A DNA stretch of 64,000 bases from VSJD01 sp964617825 (GTDB lineage Bacteria; Verrucomicrobiota; Kiritimatiellia; JAAZAB01). Made by a program: the position numbers and the translations under genes. The DNA lies in assembly GCA_964617825.1 (NCBI GenBank), contig CAZTWL010000018.1, positions 1 to 64,000 on the forward strand, read 5' to 3'. Every line of letters begins with the position of its first letter. Positions within the stretch are counted from its first letter, which is position 1. Under the pieces are notes generated by a model. It did no database searches. It saw only the letters and a list, made by a program, of their open reading frames with translations, and was not told where the DNA came from. Positions 1-9,017 of the stretch are shown piece by piece.

Positions 1-13
1 GGAGGACCCAGGC

Positions 14-394
14 ATGAAAGGCAAGAGATACACGACGGAAGACAAGATCCGGACACTGCGGAAGGCGGACGGCGGGAAATCCATCGTAAACATTTGTAGG
101 GAAAAGAACCTTTCGGAGGTGATGTTTCACCGTTGGAAGCGGCAGTTTGGTCACATGGAACTTAATGAAGCCCGCGTGGTGATTGAAGATTTCCGGTGTG
201 AATATAATTATTATCGGCCGCACAGCAAGCTGGGCTATCTTAGTCCAAGCCGCTTTGCAGCTCAACGGGCTTCATCCTCTACTGCGGTCGGGCTACGCCC
301 TCCCTTCGTAGGGGATGGACAAACAAGGATATATGCGCATATTGTCCGAAAGTCCCCCGCCCGCGGTTGCCCGCGCCAATTAACGCCAGCTTAA
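14..394 (+). pseudogene. IS3-family transposase remnant, OrfA head fused to OrfB tail
   Basis: The first ~48 residues match an IS3-family OrfA N-terminus (helix-turn-helix, KRYTTEDKIRTLRKADGGKS, then FHRWKRQFG). From about residue 52 the protein continues directly as the C-terminal end of OrfB (VIEDFRCEYNYYRPHSKLGY). The whole DDE catalytic core is missing. The junction falls on GAAGCCCGC, which encodes NEAR in OrfA; the same 9 bp occur at the matching place in OrfB of the second copy (near 5890 on the minus strand). The element therefore probably lost its middle by recombination between short identical stretches. Similarity to the second copy ends near 331, so the last ~20 residues are not IS-derived. 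It cannot encode an active transposase. Confidence 0.85.
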
Positions 395-526
395 CCAGTT
401 TGCTCATCTGTTCAAAACGCCTGTTCAACATTCATCCGCCAAAGCATGGTTTTCCACTGAGAATCCGAGGGCGAAAGTATCAGGCATCCGGCAACTGGCC
501 AGGGGTTTCACGCCACAGGAACGGGT

Positions 527-2623
527 TCATTCATAGAGCAGGCCGAACATCAGGAACGTGTCCAGTCGCGGCAAATCGAACTCAGCATAGCCGTCGCTTT
601 GCCGGAACTCGAGTTCCGTGTTGTCCGGAAATCGGAGGAGTTTCAACGCCCGGCGCCCATCCAGTCGCACCGCAATGCGGGCGCCGTTGACGGGGATATT
701 CGGCAAAACGGACTGAAAATTGAGGACCGAGAGCAGCAATCGTTTTTCCGCGGCTTGCTCAAAAACGATGATCTCCACGGATTTCGGGACGTCTGTCTTA
801 ATAAGTGGCTTGATCGGAGCGATGACATCGAGCAGCCGACGGAAAATCGCATGGTGGACATCGTGCCCCATGCTCTCGAGACAACCGGCGGCATACAGGA
901 CCTTGCCCTTGCCATATTGATTGAGGACAATGGCCGGGTCGGCGGTGGGCACGCCGTTCGGGTTGCCGTTGGCCGAGCTGAATTTGACCGGATTTTTCGG
1001 ATCGGTGTACGGCAGGGTTACCGTTGCCAAGACACGAGCGGAGTCGCAGACCTTAACTTTCATCTGCGAGCCCTTGATCGTCAGCGGGTATTGAGCGGTG
1101 CAAGGCTCGAAGCGACTTTCATTTCCCGGCGTGGGAGCCATGTAGGTCAATTCCTCGACGGTCTGCCCCTCCCAGGAAACGCCAAAGATGTCGGCCAGCA
1201 GGAAATCTTTCCGCCGGATTCCATCGCAGCCAAGCAGCGAAGTCGAGCGGGCGGCATAGAGGCAGCCGCCCTGTTGGACATATTTACGGAAAGCATGCGC
1301 CTCATTCTCATCAAGCATGAACAATTCCGGCAAAATAATTATCGGGAACTCTCCGAGTTCATCCAGATTCTTCGGCGTGAGCACACCATAGGAAATATGC
1401 CCATGCATGAGCGCGCGGGCAATGTTGGTGATGGCGGATATCAGCGGGGCACCCCCAGCGCCCACATCGCGGACCGGCTTGCCGTTATCCTTTGGATTGA
1501 TAATGGATTCGAAGTTGAAGTAAATGCCGACATCCGCCAGGGATTTGGCGTCCGGCGTCAGAAAAGGCTCGTACGGCATGGTTTTTTCAGCCACCGCGCC
1601 GAGTTCCTTGTAAGTATGCGAATCGAGCGTGCCGACTGGATCGATCGCATCGATGAAAAGCATCCGCCCGTTATGCGCGAGCGCGGAATAGGCTTGGGCC
1701 TCGAGCAATTCCCGGCTCTTCATGGTGGTATGGTCGCTCAGGTCGGGACAACGCGGGGTCATAAACTCAAAAAGCGATTTTTCGGTCAGGTGCGCGAACA
1801 ACTTGCACACGAACGATTGCTCGGCGGCGCCGCCGTAAAAATCGCCGGATACGTAGTCACTATGGGCAAAAAACTTCGAGCCAACACCGCAGATCCAACC
1901 CAACGACCAGGCTGCGGACTGGTAGCCCACCGTTACGCCCGGTTTCAGGCAGCGGGCGGTCAGGGTGACACGGCCGACAAAATCGGCCAACCATGCCTCG
2001 CGCCGACGCTGGAAAGCCACCCATTCGGGATCTTCCCAGTTCACCGTTTTGGGCAGGTCTTTGCCCGTTTCCTCATGATACCTCCGGCGGCAGTGACCGC
2101 AGTAACAAACGGTGTATGGCCAGAAGATCATGTCAATCCACAGGCCCTCGAAATCGTATCCCGAGCAAAGCTCCTCGATCTGGGCGACAAAGAAATCGCT
2201 GTAGGGCGAATTAAAGCAGCAGACGGCATATCGCCCCGGGTTCCAGAGATAATCGGCCGTATTTTCGCCCTTCGGCGAGACAAACCGCCAGTCGGGATGG
2301 GCATCGTAGGCCCATTTCGACCACCAATTATGATATAGAATCACGTCCATACCCCGCCGGTGACACTCTTTAATCCCTTCGCCGACAATATCGCGGCCTT
2401 TTAGTCCGCTATGGTGATGCCCGACTTTTGTCGGCCAATTACAGATACCGAGGCATGAGGAAGTATACAGATACGCGGCATTAACGTGCGCTTTCTCCAG
2501 TAGATCAACATACGTCTTCGAGTCGAATTTCGACAGAAACTCGCTGTTCCAGTCTGGTATGTGCATGTCGACAAGATTCCCGCGGTAACGCATTGCACAC
2601 CATGGACGTTTTACATGCTTCAT
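527..2623 (-). CDS. Glycoside-hydrolase-like TIM-barrel protein with trimerisation-like domain
   Basis: 698 residues with no signal peptide, so probably cytoplasmic. The N-terminal ~350 residues look like a (beta/alpha)8 glycosidase of the alpha-L-fucosidase/beta-galactosidase type (close to the hypothetical glycosyl hydrolase GHL6 group). They include GLWIDMIFWP (160-169), with Asp164 a candidate catalytic residue, followed by a CYCGHC cluster at 173-178. Residues ~380-600 resemble the beta-galactosidase trimerisation (glutamine-amidotransferase-like) domain, including a stretch such as IIILPELFMLDENEAHAFRKY. The start ATG at 2623 is preceded by GGGAG. It is the first of three same-strand genes in the block between the two IS3 remnants. 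The substrate cannot be told from sequence. The long plus-strand frame opposite it is a shadow. Confidence 0.75.
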   Translation of the reverse strand: MKHVKRPWCAMRYRGNLVDMHIPDWNSEFLSKFDSKTYVDLLEKAHVNAAYLYTSSCLGICNWPTKVGHHHSGLKGRDIVGEGIKECHRRGMDVILYHNWWSKWAYDAHPDWRFVSPKGENTADYLWNPGRYAVCCFNSPYSDFFVAQIEELCSGYDFEGLWIDMIFWPYTVCYCGHCRRRYHEETGKDLPKTVNWEDPEWVAFQRRREAWLADFVGRVTLTARCLKPGVTVGYQSAAWSLGWICGVGSKFFAHSDYVSGDFYGGAAEQSFVCKLFAHLTEKSLFEFMTPRCPDLSDHTTMKSRELLEAQAYSALAHNGRMLFIDAIDPVGTLDSHTYKELGAVAEKTMPYEPFLTPDAKSLADVGIYFNFESIINPKDNGKPVRDVGAGGAPLISAITNIARALMHGHISYGVLTPKNLDELGEFPIIILPELFMLDENEAHAFRKYVQQGGCLYAARSTSLLGCDGIRRKDFLLADIFGVSWEGQTVEELTYMAPTPGNESRFEPCTAQYPLTIKGSQMKVKVCDSARVLATVTLPYTDPKNPVKFSSANGNPNGVPTADPAIVLNQYGKGKVLYAAGCLESMGHDVHHAIFRRLLDVIAPIKPLIKTDVPKSVEIIVFEQAAEKRLLLSVLNFQSVLPNIPVNGARIAVRLDGRRALKLLRFPDNTELEFRQSDGYAEFDLPRLDTFLMFGLLYE

Positions 2624-2634
2624 TGAGACTCCCT

Positions 2635-2653
2635 ATTATATTCGCGATATAAT
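2635..2653 (-). promoter_or_regulatory. Perfect 19-bp palindrome upstream of the glycosidase-like gene
   Basis: ATTATATTCGCGATATAAT is a perfect 7-bp inverted repeat (ATTATAT/ATATAAT) around TCGCG, lying 12 bp upstream of the start codon at 2623. The symmetry and central CG suit a dimeric repressor operator (LacI/GntR type). No regulator gene is adjacent, so the regulator is unknown. Confidence 0.45.
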
Positions 2654-3116
2654 GCCGCTATAATTCCCACATACAACTCCATATCAAACACCATCGTGCC
2701 CCCCATGCCTGCCCATTGACTTAACGCTATAAAGGACGGTCGAAATAGGCCAGGAAAAAACATGGATCTAATACCGGAAACACTGCAGGATATATCGTTC
2801 TTTTTCTCATATCAAGGAACCAAGCCTTTATGAACAATTAACCCCAGGGAAAGTTTAACGCACAAAAATGGAGAATTACGCCGTGGAGTCACATCAAAGC
2901 ATTGGTCTTGTCTTAATTGGCCCATCCAATCGGCTTGAATGATGTGTGCGACGGCTTGCATATTAAGACATATGAGCCGCATGCGGATACTGCCGGTTGG
3001 TATTATGCTGAAAAACCGTCCCTCCCAGTTTTTTGATCGGGATTAAAGTTGCCGCGGGCTAATTTCTGGCCGGACGTATTGGACAAAACTTGTCCATTTT
3101 ATTAGCGGGTGTTGGT
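2654..3116. other. Intergenic region, no gene recognised
   Basis: About 460 bp separating the glycosidase-like gene from the URO-D-like gene downstream on the same strand. It is AT-richer than its surroundings. No ORF with recognisable similarity, no RNA gene and no clear terminator hairpin was seen. It may hold the promoter of the 527-2623 gene. Confidence 0.5.
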
Positions 3117-4175
3117 CTAGACCCTGTCAAGGGCATTGATATACCAGTCGTAGTGATCCACGGGAATAAATCCTTCAATGTTGTGGGAGCCGACAACAAT
3201 GCCGCCCTCCCGGCCGATTTCAACGGCCTCGGCAGCCTCGCGCTCAATATCCTGCCTGTTACCGAACGGAAGCGTGTGCGTGTTGCACATCCCGCCAATG
3301 ACGCTCAAGGACTTTCCGTAACGTTCCTTGAAAGTCCGGAGGGACAAGCCGGCCGTGGGATAAACGCCCTGGACGCCAGTAAGGCCGGCTTCCTTGAACA
3401 TATCAATGATCGGGAAGCTGTTTGCGGACATGACGTCATGGTGCAGGATGATTTGCCGGACGCCCTTGCTTTTCCAGTACCCGAACATCGCGCGATACGG
3501 CTCAAGGAATAACCGTTCAAACACATCCGGTCCGAAGAGCGGGCCGGTATTGATGCTGAAATCGTCATAAACCCAGATGGCGGTATCCCAAGTGCGGGTG
3601 CTGGTCAGTACCTGTTCGCCCAAAGCCGTGAGAAATTCCCGGACCCGGTCAATGAGGGACCGGCAGAAGGACTCGTCCTCAAGCAGGTCCATAAGAAACG
3701 GGATTTCGCCGCGCAACCAGGTGCAGGCATGATACAAACCCATTGTGCCCGCCACCGTCACGAAACGACCCTCCTGTTCCCGGCTCTTTTCCTCAAGGGC
3801 CTTATATCGGTCGGGCCGACACGGGTCTTCAAAGACAAGGCGATCAAAGTCCGCCTTGTCGCGGATGGCGGTTTCAAGCACTTCGGAGAAAGCGGCGCTA
3901 TGCAGACATTTATGAAGCCTTCCCCAGCTGTCACGTATGTAATACACGTCGCCTTCGGTCTTCTGCGTGGATTCATTCCGGGTGAACGGTCCGCGCTGGT
4001 CCGCCAGCACCGTGGGAAGATCAATCCGGTAAAATTCATGGATATTGACGTTTTCCGGAAGGACCTTTGCCATACGCCATGCATCAATGAATGATTGATG
4101 GAATATTTCGTACCGTGGCAGGCGATCAGGCCTGCTGTGATTCAAGGCCGCGATAAATCGCTCTCGTGAATTCAT
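3117..4175 (-). CDS. Uroporphyrinogen decarboxylase (URO-D)-like protein
   Basis: 352 residues starting MNSRERFIAALNHSRPDRLP, the standard opening of the URO-D/MtaA/CmuA superfamily (usual length 340-390). Other family features are IILHHDVMSANSFPIIDMFKEAG (~240-262), placed like the methyltransferase-type HSDG region, and the C-terminal GGIVVGSHN. Proteins of this type sit in sugar-degradation loci of PVC bacteria and are usually thought to be methyltransferase-related rather than haem enzymes; the actual substrate is unknown. I prefer the ATG at 4175, although AGGAGG lies only 2 bp upstream. A GTG at 4193 in the same frame is the alternative. It is co-oriented with the flanking catabolic genes. 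Confidence 0.85.
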   Translation of the reverse strand: MNSRERFIAALNHSRPDRLPRYEIFHQSFIDAWRMAKVLPENVNIHEFYRIDLPTVLADQRGPFTRNESTQKTEGDVYYIRDSWGRLHKCLHSAAFSEVLETAIRDKADFDRLVFEDPCRPDRYKALEEKSREQEGRFVTVAGTMGLYHACTWLRGEIPFLMDLLEDESFCRSLIDRVREFLTALGEQVLTSTRTWDTAIWVYDDFSINTGPLFGPDVFERLFLEPYRAMFGYWKSKGVRQIILHHDVMSANSFPIIDMFKEAGLTGVQGVYPTAGLSLRTFKERYGKSLSVIGGMCNTHTLPFGNRQDIEREAAEAVEIGREGGIVVGSHNIEGFIPVDHYDWYINALDRV

Positions 4176-4294
4176 TGCCTCCTTTCTGACCACTTCGGCA
4201 AGGATATCTCTTAAGGTCCCTATGTCCAGTTTTTCGGGAGAACGTCATTGGTGCAGATAGCATAATTGCCTGTTGTTCGTCCACTGTCCCCCTC

Positions 4295-4310
4295 ATCCCC
4301 CTAGGGGGAT
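4295..4310. repeat. 16-bp perfect palindrome downstream of the beta-helix gene
   Basis: ATCCCCCTAGGGGGAT is perfectly self-complementary and lies between two minus-strand genes, 27 bp after the end of the beta-helix gene. There is no T-run after it, so a Rho-independent terminator is unlikely. It could be an RNA-stability hairpin or a protein site. Confidence 0.4.
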
Positions 4311-4336
4311 GGCGCATGGGGTTTGAGAGTGGGGGC

Positions 4337-5575
4337 TCAGGGCGCGTCTTCATTTGAAAGGGTCAAGAACTTCTTGGCGCTCATGAGGATCGCGCCGTCG
4401 TTTTGGATCTCGGTGTCGCCGTTGGCGCGCAGGCTGCCCAGCATGAGCGTGTCGATCTTCCCCTGGTTGCGCAGCAGGACGAAGGGCGTGCCGAGGTGGT
4501 TCTCCTGCACGATGCGATCAAGATGCAGCGACTGGATGTGCGCCTCCGGGTCGATCCCGATGGTTTCAACCGCCGTGGTCGCCTCGCGGCGGTAGAGGTC
4601 GGTGATGGTCAGGTTCTTGATTTCCAAGCCGCGCTCAACCCAGATGAGCGGGTAAACGAAAGAGCCGTCTTTGCGGTAGACCGTGTGACGGACCGCCTTG
4701 GATGCGTAGATTTCGCGCAGCGTGATGGCGTCGTAGTATCCGCTGGCGGGGCCTTCATAGTACTTCGTCAGCCCGATGCAGTACTGGTAAAACGTCCCGT
4801 ACACGTGATGGATGCTGACGTGCTCGACCGGATGCTCGCGGGAGAGCAGGCGGACGGCCGAGTGGCAGTCGTGCGCGAAGAGGCCGTCGACCTCGATGTC
4901 GCGAATCGGCCCGGGGTCGCCCTCGTCGGCGTTGAGCGCGACCATGTCGTCGTAGCAACTGCCTTTCAGGTTGCGGATCACGCCGAACGAGCACTGTCCG
5001 TCCACGTGAACGCCGTCCATGTTCACCGCCCACGGGTTGCCATAGTTGAAATCGAAGGTGATGTCCTCGACCGTGAACCGTTCGATGATGTTCAGCGTGA
5101 TGGCGAACGTGACGGGGTCCTTCATGGTGAGCCCGCCGATACGCAGGTTTTTGACATTCTTCAGAAAAAAGGCATTTCCGTCATAGCACCGGCGGCTTGG
5201 GCTTGGGGCATCGGCCGGGTTCTTGGATTGTCGCGACGCTTCGGAAAAGAAGTTCGGCGTGGTGTAGTCAGGTTGGGGGAAATGGAGCGGGTTTTTGGAT
5301 TGGCCCAGGTTGTTCATGTCCCAGACGCCGCCGGTGATCTCGATGTCGGTGTTGCCGGCCTCGGGGTCGGCGTTTTCCAGCATGTGGCAGTCGCTGTGGT
5401 CCGCCAATCTGACCAGACAGAACCGGTCGAGGACCAACTGCTGCCGGGAATGCACCTTGAGCGGCCGGCTGATGAGATAGCAGCGTTTGGGCGTCGCGAG
5501 TCGCACGCAGGATTGATGGTCAAGCAGTTCCTGTATAGCGTCTGTATCGTCGTGAATTCCGTCCCCGTGCAACAT
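4337..5575 (-). CDS. Pectate-lyase-superfamily right-handed beta-helix protein
   Basis: 412 residues. It opens LHGDGIHDDTDAIQELLD, the signature start of the pectate lyase superfamily/GH28-related fold (PF12708 type). Short repeating rungs follow throughout (for example NTDIEITGGVWDMNN and NLRIGGLTMKDPVTFAITL), and GVHVDGQ near 208-214 resembles the conserved helix turns of polygalacturonase-like proteins. No secretion signal is visible, so it may act inside the cell or the true start may differ. The start ATG at 5575 follows a purine-rich GAGAGGGGGAAAC stretch. It is the upstream gene of the three-gene minus-strand block. A role in oligosaccharide or uronide breakdown is an inference. Confidence 0.75.
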   Translation of the reverse strand: MLHGDGIHDDTDAIQELLDHQSCVRLATPKRCYLISRPLKVHSRQQLVLDRFCLVRLADHSDCHMLENADPEAGNTDIEITGGVWDMNNLGQSKNPLHFPQPDYTTPNFFSEASRQSKNPADAPSPSRRCYDGNAFFLKNVKNLRIGGLTMKDPVTFAITLNIIERFTVEDITFDFNYGNPWAVNMDGVHVDGQCSFGVIRNLKGSCYDDMVALNADEGDPGPIRDIEVDGLFAHDCHSAVRLLSREHPVEHVSIHHVYGTFYQYCIGLTKYYEGPASGYYDAITLREIYASKAVRHTVYRKDGSFVYPLIWVERGLEIKNLTITDLYRREATTAVETIGIDPEAHIQSLHLDRIVQENHLGTPFVLLRNQGKIDTLMLGSLRANGDTEIQNDGAILMSAKKFLTLSNEDAP

Positions 5576-5697
5576 GCCGTTTCCCCCTCTCGTGTTTGTT
5601 TCCCTATCCTGCCGAAACTAGATCATTGAAAAAGTAGGCATAACTGTACTCCGCAAGACCAGTTGACCTGGTCCAACTTTTCGAGCCAGTAAGAAAG

Positions 5698-6330
5698 TTA
5701 GTCTGAATCTGTTATTGATGATAGATCACACATCCTTGTTTGTCCATCCCCTGCGAAGGGAGGGCGTAACCCGACCGCAGTAGGGGATGAAGCCCGTTGA
5801 GCTGCAAAGCGGCTTGGACTCAGATAGCCCAGCTTGCTGTGCGGCCGATAATAATTATATTCACACCGGAAATCTTCAATCATCACGCGGGCTTCCGTCA
5901 ATGACCAAAGCTGCTCCCGATGCAGGCACTCATCACGAAACCGACCGTGGAAGCTTTCCACAAAACCGTTTTGCCACGGACTGCCCGGATCAATGTAAAT
6001 CGTTTTAATATGATTTTCCGCCAGCCAACGCTGTACTTCCTTGGCAATGAACTCGGGCCCGTTGTCTGACCGTAAGTATTCTGGAGCTCCGTGCTTCTCG
6101 ATCGCTTTGCCTAACCAGTCTAGGACATCGGCTGCCCGCAAGGCCCGTTCGGCCCTGAAAACATGACACTCCCGAGTGTATTCATCCAAAATCGTCAGCA
6201 TTCACAGAGCTCCTCCGCGCACCGTGGCATCGGCAATAAAGTCCCACGTCCAGACATGGCATTTATGCCTAGCCTTTGTTGGCAATCCGGCCGAAACTCC
6301 GCTGCCATCTTTTGTACGGCGGCGCACGGT
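5698..6330 (-). pseudogene. IS3-family OrfB (integrase core) remnant
   Basis: The frame from 6201 to 5698 carries the C-terminal DDE integrase core: LTILDEYTRECHVFRAERAL (catalytic Asp region), YLRSDNGPEFI with the second Asp, WQNGFVESFHGRFRDE with the Glu, and the tail EYNYYRPHSKLGYLSP. Upstream, the same frame continues through a TGA at about 6204 (LR-M read as L-stop-M, a likely CGA to TGA change) into HVWTWDFIADATVRGGAL and RRRTKDGSG up to about 6330, after which frame and similarity are lost. The last ~165 bp are almost identical to the remnant at 14-331, in inverted orientation. OrfA is missing. It is inactive. Confidence 0.85.
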
Positions 6331-6481
6331 CCGAAAAGACCGATGTCATCCTTGCCTGGCTATGCGTCCAAGCGACATGGCGCCACAGTTACCGCAGAAT
6401 GGACTGGTGGAAGCGGCAGGAGGAGCGGAACAAGGAAGCGGCGCCTGCCAGACGCCCGTCGGCTGACCCGGATGTCCGCGC

Positions 6482-7669
6482 TTAACGCGCGGGCGGAGTT
6501 TCGAGCGGCGGCGTTTCATGCAACGGCACGCTGCGCCGCATCACGCTGCCCGGGCTGATTTTTTCCGCCATGGAAACCAAGGCAAACGAGACGAATTCTG
6601 TAATCCGCAGCTCGTCATGCGAAAAAATCTCCGTAACGAACTGCTGCAATTGGCGGTCGGCGATGGATGCCAAATCGGCTGGGAAAACACCGTGCCGCAC
6701 CAGGCCGTAAATCAGATGCGGCAGGCCGCCAAATTTGGTGCCGTTTACGATGACGCCGTCCGTGCGGCGATTGTCATATCCGGATTTCACAAATGGGCTG
6801 CTCAACCCTTTGCCAAGCAGGTTTTCCCGGCACCAGGTCTCAAAAAAGCGCATTTCGCGGCGCGCCGGCGCCTCCAAGGGAAGGCCCTTGGAAAACAGAT
6901 GCGGCGCTCCCGCACAGAACGCATGAAGCTGGTGAAAAAGTCCGCTGCCGGATGCTCTGGGGCTCGCCGGGTAAGGATTGTCCGCGCCGGGCGCGTTGTA
7001 TGTGCTGAATTTTGCGTCCGAGCTGCGGCTCCGGAGCGATTCCAGGTTGACCAGCCAATACAAGGCGTTTAAGCCGGCCGTCAGATAGCGCGGATTGCCA
7101 GTTTCGTCGTAAATCCGAAAGAACAGGGCGCCCGACGCGGCTGTGCTGGCCCACCATTCGCCATCAAAGGGAGCCCATATGCCGTTGAGAATGCCTCCAT
7201 TCGGCCCGACGTAATTATCCAAAACCAGGTTCGTATAGGACTCAACGGATTTAAGATACAGTTGCTTTTCCAGGAGATTGTTGCATCGAACTGCTGTCGC
7301 CAGCACGCCCATCGCGATTTCCGAACAATCGCAGACGCACCAGGTGCCGGAGGTTGACAAGGGCTCGCGGCAATACCCCATGTAATACGCGTTTTTCGGG
7401 ATCATTTTCGACTGGAAGGTCAGCATGTCGTCCGCCCACTTTTTGATCGGGCGCAAATAGAAGTCCTTGCCGGTCACATCGTAGGCCACCGCGAGGGCGC
7501 GCACGGTGTAGGACCGCGAAAAGTGTGACCAGATCTCCAGCTTTTTGTTTTGTCCCCCGTCCCGGGAGGCAAGGTGGACCGGCTCATCGTACGGCACCTT
7601 AAAGGCCTCAACGGCAACATCACATAAGCTTAAAAACTTGGCCTTAAGATCTTCCATATCGGGGTCCAT
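6482..7669 (-). CDS. Six-hairpin (alpha/alpha) glycosidase-like protein
   Basis: 395 residues, no signal peptide. Helical repeats rich in aromatic and acidic residues (YTVRALAVAYDVTGKDFYL, LYLKSVESYTNLVLDNYV, GEWWASTAASGALFFRIYD, YLTAGLNALYWLV) give the typical look of an (alpha/alpha)6 barrel as in GH88/GH105/GH127-type enzymes. I cannot place it in a named CAZy family. The strand is the same as the IS-bracketed block but the gene lies outside it. The start is uncertain: MDPDMEDLK at 7669 or the internal Met 12 bp later; no strong ribosome-binding site favours either. The C-terminal end (PLHETPPLETPPAR) looks unstructured. Confidence 0.6.
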   Translation of the reverse strand: MDPDMEDLKAKFLSLCDVAVEAFKVPYDEPVHLASRDGGQNKKLEIWSHFSRSYTVRALAVAYDVTGKDFYLRPIKKWADDMLTFQSKMIPKNAYYMGYCREPLSTSGTWCVCDCSEIAMGVLATAVRCNNLLEKQLYLKSVESYTNLVLDNYVGPNGGILNGIWAPFDGEWWASTAASGALFFRIYDETGNPRYLTAGLNALYWLVNLESLRSRSSDAKFSTYNAPGADNPYPASPRASGSGLFHQLHAFCAGAPHLFSKGLPLEAPARREMRFFETWCRENLLGKGLSSPFVKSGYDNRRTDGVIVNGTKFGGLPHLIYGLVRHGVFPADLASIADRQLQQFVTEIFSHDELRITEFVSFALVSMAEKISPGSVMRRSVPLHETPPLETPPAR

Positions 7670-7820
7670 TTCCTATGTGGCTTACTCTCGCGATCCTCGC
7701 GGACCATAGCTGTTAAATTAACGTACACTATATCACCATTGACAGTGCCGGCAAGCCTCTTGTCGATGCGCTATTCTCCTTGCCAGCCATCTGCGGATCG
7801 ATATACTGGATCCATCTTTA

Positions 7821-8678
7821 ATGATCCAATATGACGGGGCTGGCGTACCTGATATGAAAGCCCGACACATAGAGGCAATCGTTAACGGGATCCTGCGACA
7901 GGAGTACGGTGTCCCGTCTGAAACAACCAATGGGATTGTCCTGGGCGACCCCGAGCGCGAGGTCACGCATCTGGTGGTGTGTTGGAGTCCGACCGCGATC
8001 GTGTTGAGGGAAGCCGTTGCACTTGGTGCCGAGGCGGTCTTGTCGCACGAAACACCGTTTATTCCCGTCAGCGAAAAGGTGTCGGAACTCTGGCCCATTC
8101 CGTTGGAGGACAGCCTGCCTGCCAATGTCAAGCGCCGCCGGCTTTGGCAGGACCATCGCCTCGTCCTCTTGAAGTATCATTACCCCCTTGATGGCTGGCC
8201 GGTTTGGGGCACGCCGCGGGCCTTGGCCGATGCCCTCGGCTTTGATCCGGACCAGGCGGAATGGATCAACCGCTTTGTGCCCGCGTTCGACTGCGCGCCC
8301 CAGTCGCTTGTTGCGTTTGCTGAGCATGTGCGGGTTTGTCTGGAGATGACCGGCCTGGCGATTACGGGCCGGCCGGATCTGACCGTTCGGAAGGTGGCGC
8401 TCATTATCGGCGGGTTTGGCACCCGGTTCTGGATCTCGGAATTTGCCCGCCAAGCCGGGTGCGATGCGATGATCGTCGGCGAACTGCTCGACTACACCGC
8501 CCGGGCAGCGCTGGAAGCCGATGTTGCCGTGATCCAAGCCGGCCATTATGCCACGGAAAACCCGGCGGTGATCAAGCTGGCCAAATACCTGCAGGCCCCT
8601 TTGGGCCATGGCGTGCGCGTTACGTATCTGGCTTCCGGCCATCCCTGGGTGTATGGCGGTGCGCCCGGGCCTGCCTGA
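7821..8678 (+). CDS. NIF3-like dinuclear metal-centre protein
   Basis: 285 residues of the NIF3/YbgI family, whose members form toroidal hexamers with a two-metal site. The family is widespread and its enzymatic role is unsettled. Seen here: LSHETPFIP (the first metal-ligand His region, ~74-82), GCDAMIVGE (~215-223), and GHYATENPAVIKLAKYL near the C-terminus, which supplies the His and Glu ligands. The length suits a short NIF3 without the inserted PII-like domain. The start may be the ATG at 7821 or at 7854 (MKARHIEAI, closer to family N-termini); neither has a clear ribosome-binding site. It stands alone, divergent from the 6482-7669 gene. Confidence 0.8.
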   Translation: MIQYDGAGVPDMKARHIEAIVNGILRQEYGVPSETTNGIVLGDPEREVTHLVVCWSPTAIVLREAVALGAEAVLSHETPFIPVSEKVSELWPIPLEDSLPANVKRRRLWQDHRLVLLKYHYPLDGWPVWGTPRALADALGFDPDQAEWINRFVPAFDCAPQSLVAFAEHVRVCLEMTGLAITGRPDLTVRKVALIIGGFGTRFWISEFARQAGCDAMIVGELLDYTARAALEADVAVIQAGHYATENPAVIKLAKYLQAPLGHGVRVTYLASGHPWVYGGAPGPA

Positions 8679-9017
8679 GCGGCCAAGGATATGTTCAAGG
8701 AGACGGAGGCACCCTGTCCTTGACCCATCCTTGTGCGTCGGGTTTGCTCTACGAGCCTTACCGCCAGCCTGTCGCCCGCTTGTCATGCTACCTTGAATTC
8801 GCACTTGTCCCACATCGGACACCGTTGTATGATTGCGGCATTGGATAGCGGGGCTGACATCATGAAAAATCTTCACCCCGGATGGGGTAGCTTTCCTGAC
8901 ATGGAAACGCTTGTTCAGTCTGGTTCCCCCGAGCGTGTGCCCCTAGCGGCTGAAAACGATTTATTGTCAATTTGATGGTCAAGGACTTTGGCCCCCTCAA
9001 TATCTGGAGATTCGTTT
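8679..9017 (+). other. Intergenic region with one doubtful 37-codon ORF
   Basis: About 340 bp between the NIF3-like gene and the aldolase gene. An ORF at 8862-8975 (MKNLHPGWGSFPDMETL...) has no match I recognise and no convincing ribosome-binding site. A short inverted repeat ACCCCGGATGGGGT sits near 8876. Nothing else is supported. Confidence 0.3.

Noticed and set aside
599..2338. 579-codon plus-strand open frame
   Set aside because: It lies opposite the glycosidase-like gene, has no recognisable domain, and reads as a high-GC antisense shadow.
3743..4094. Plus-strand frames opposite the URO-D-like gene
   Set aside because: Antisense shadows without conserved motifs.
4403..5629. 408-codon plus-strand open frame
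   Set aside because: Antisense to the beta-helix gene; Val/Asp/Arg-rich shadow without similarity.
7818..8876. 352-codon minus-strand open frame
   Set aside because: Shadow of the NIF3-like gene on the plus strand.
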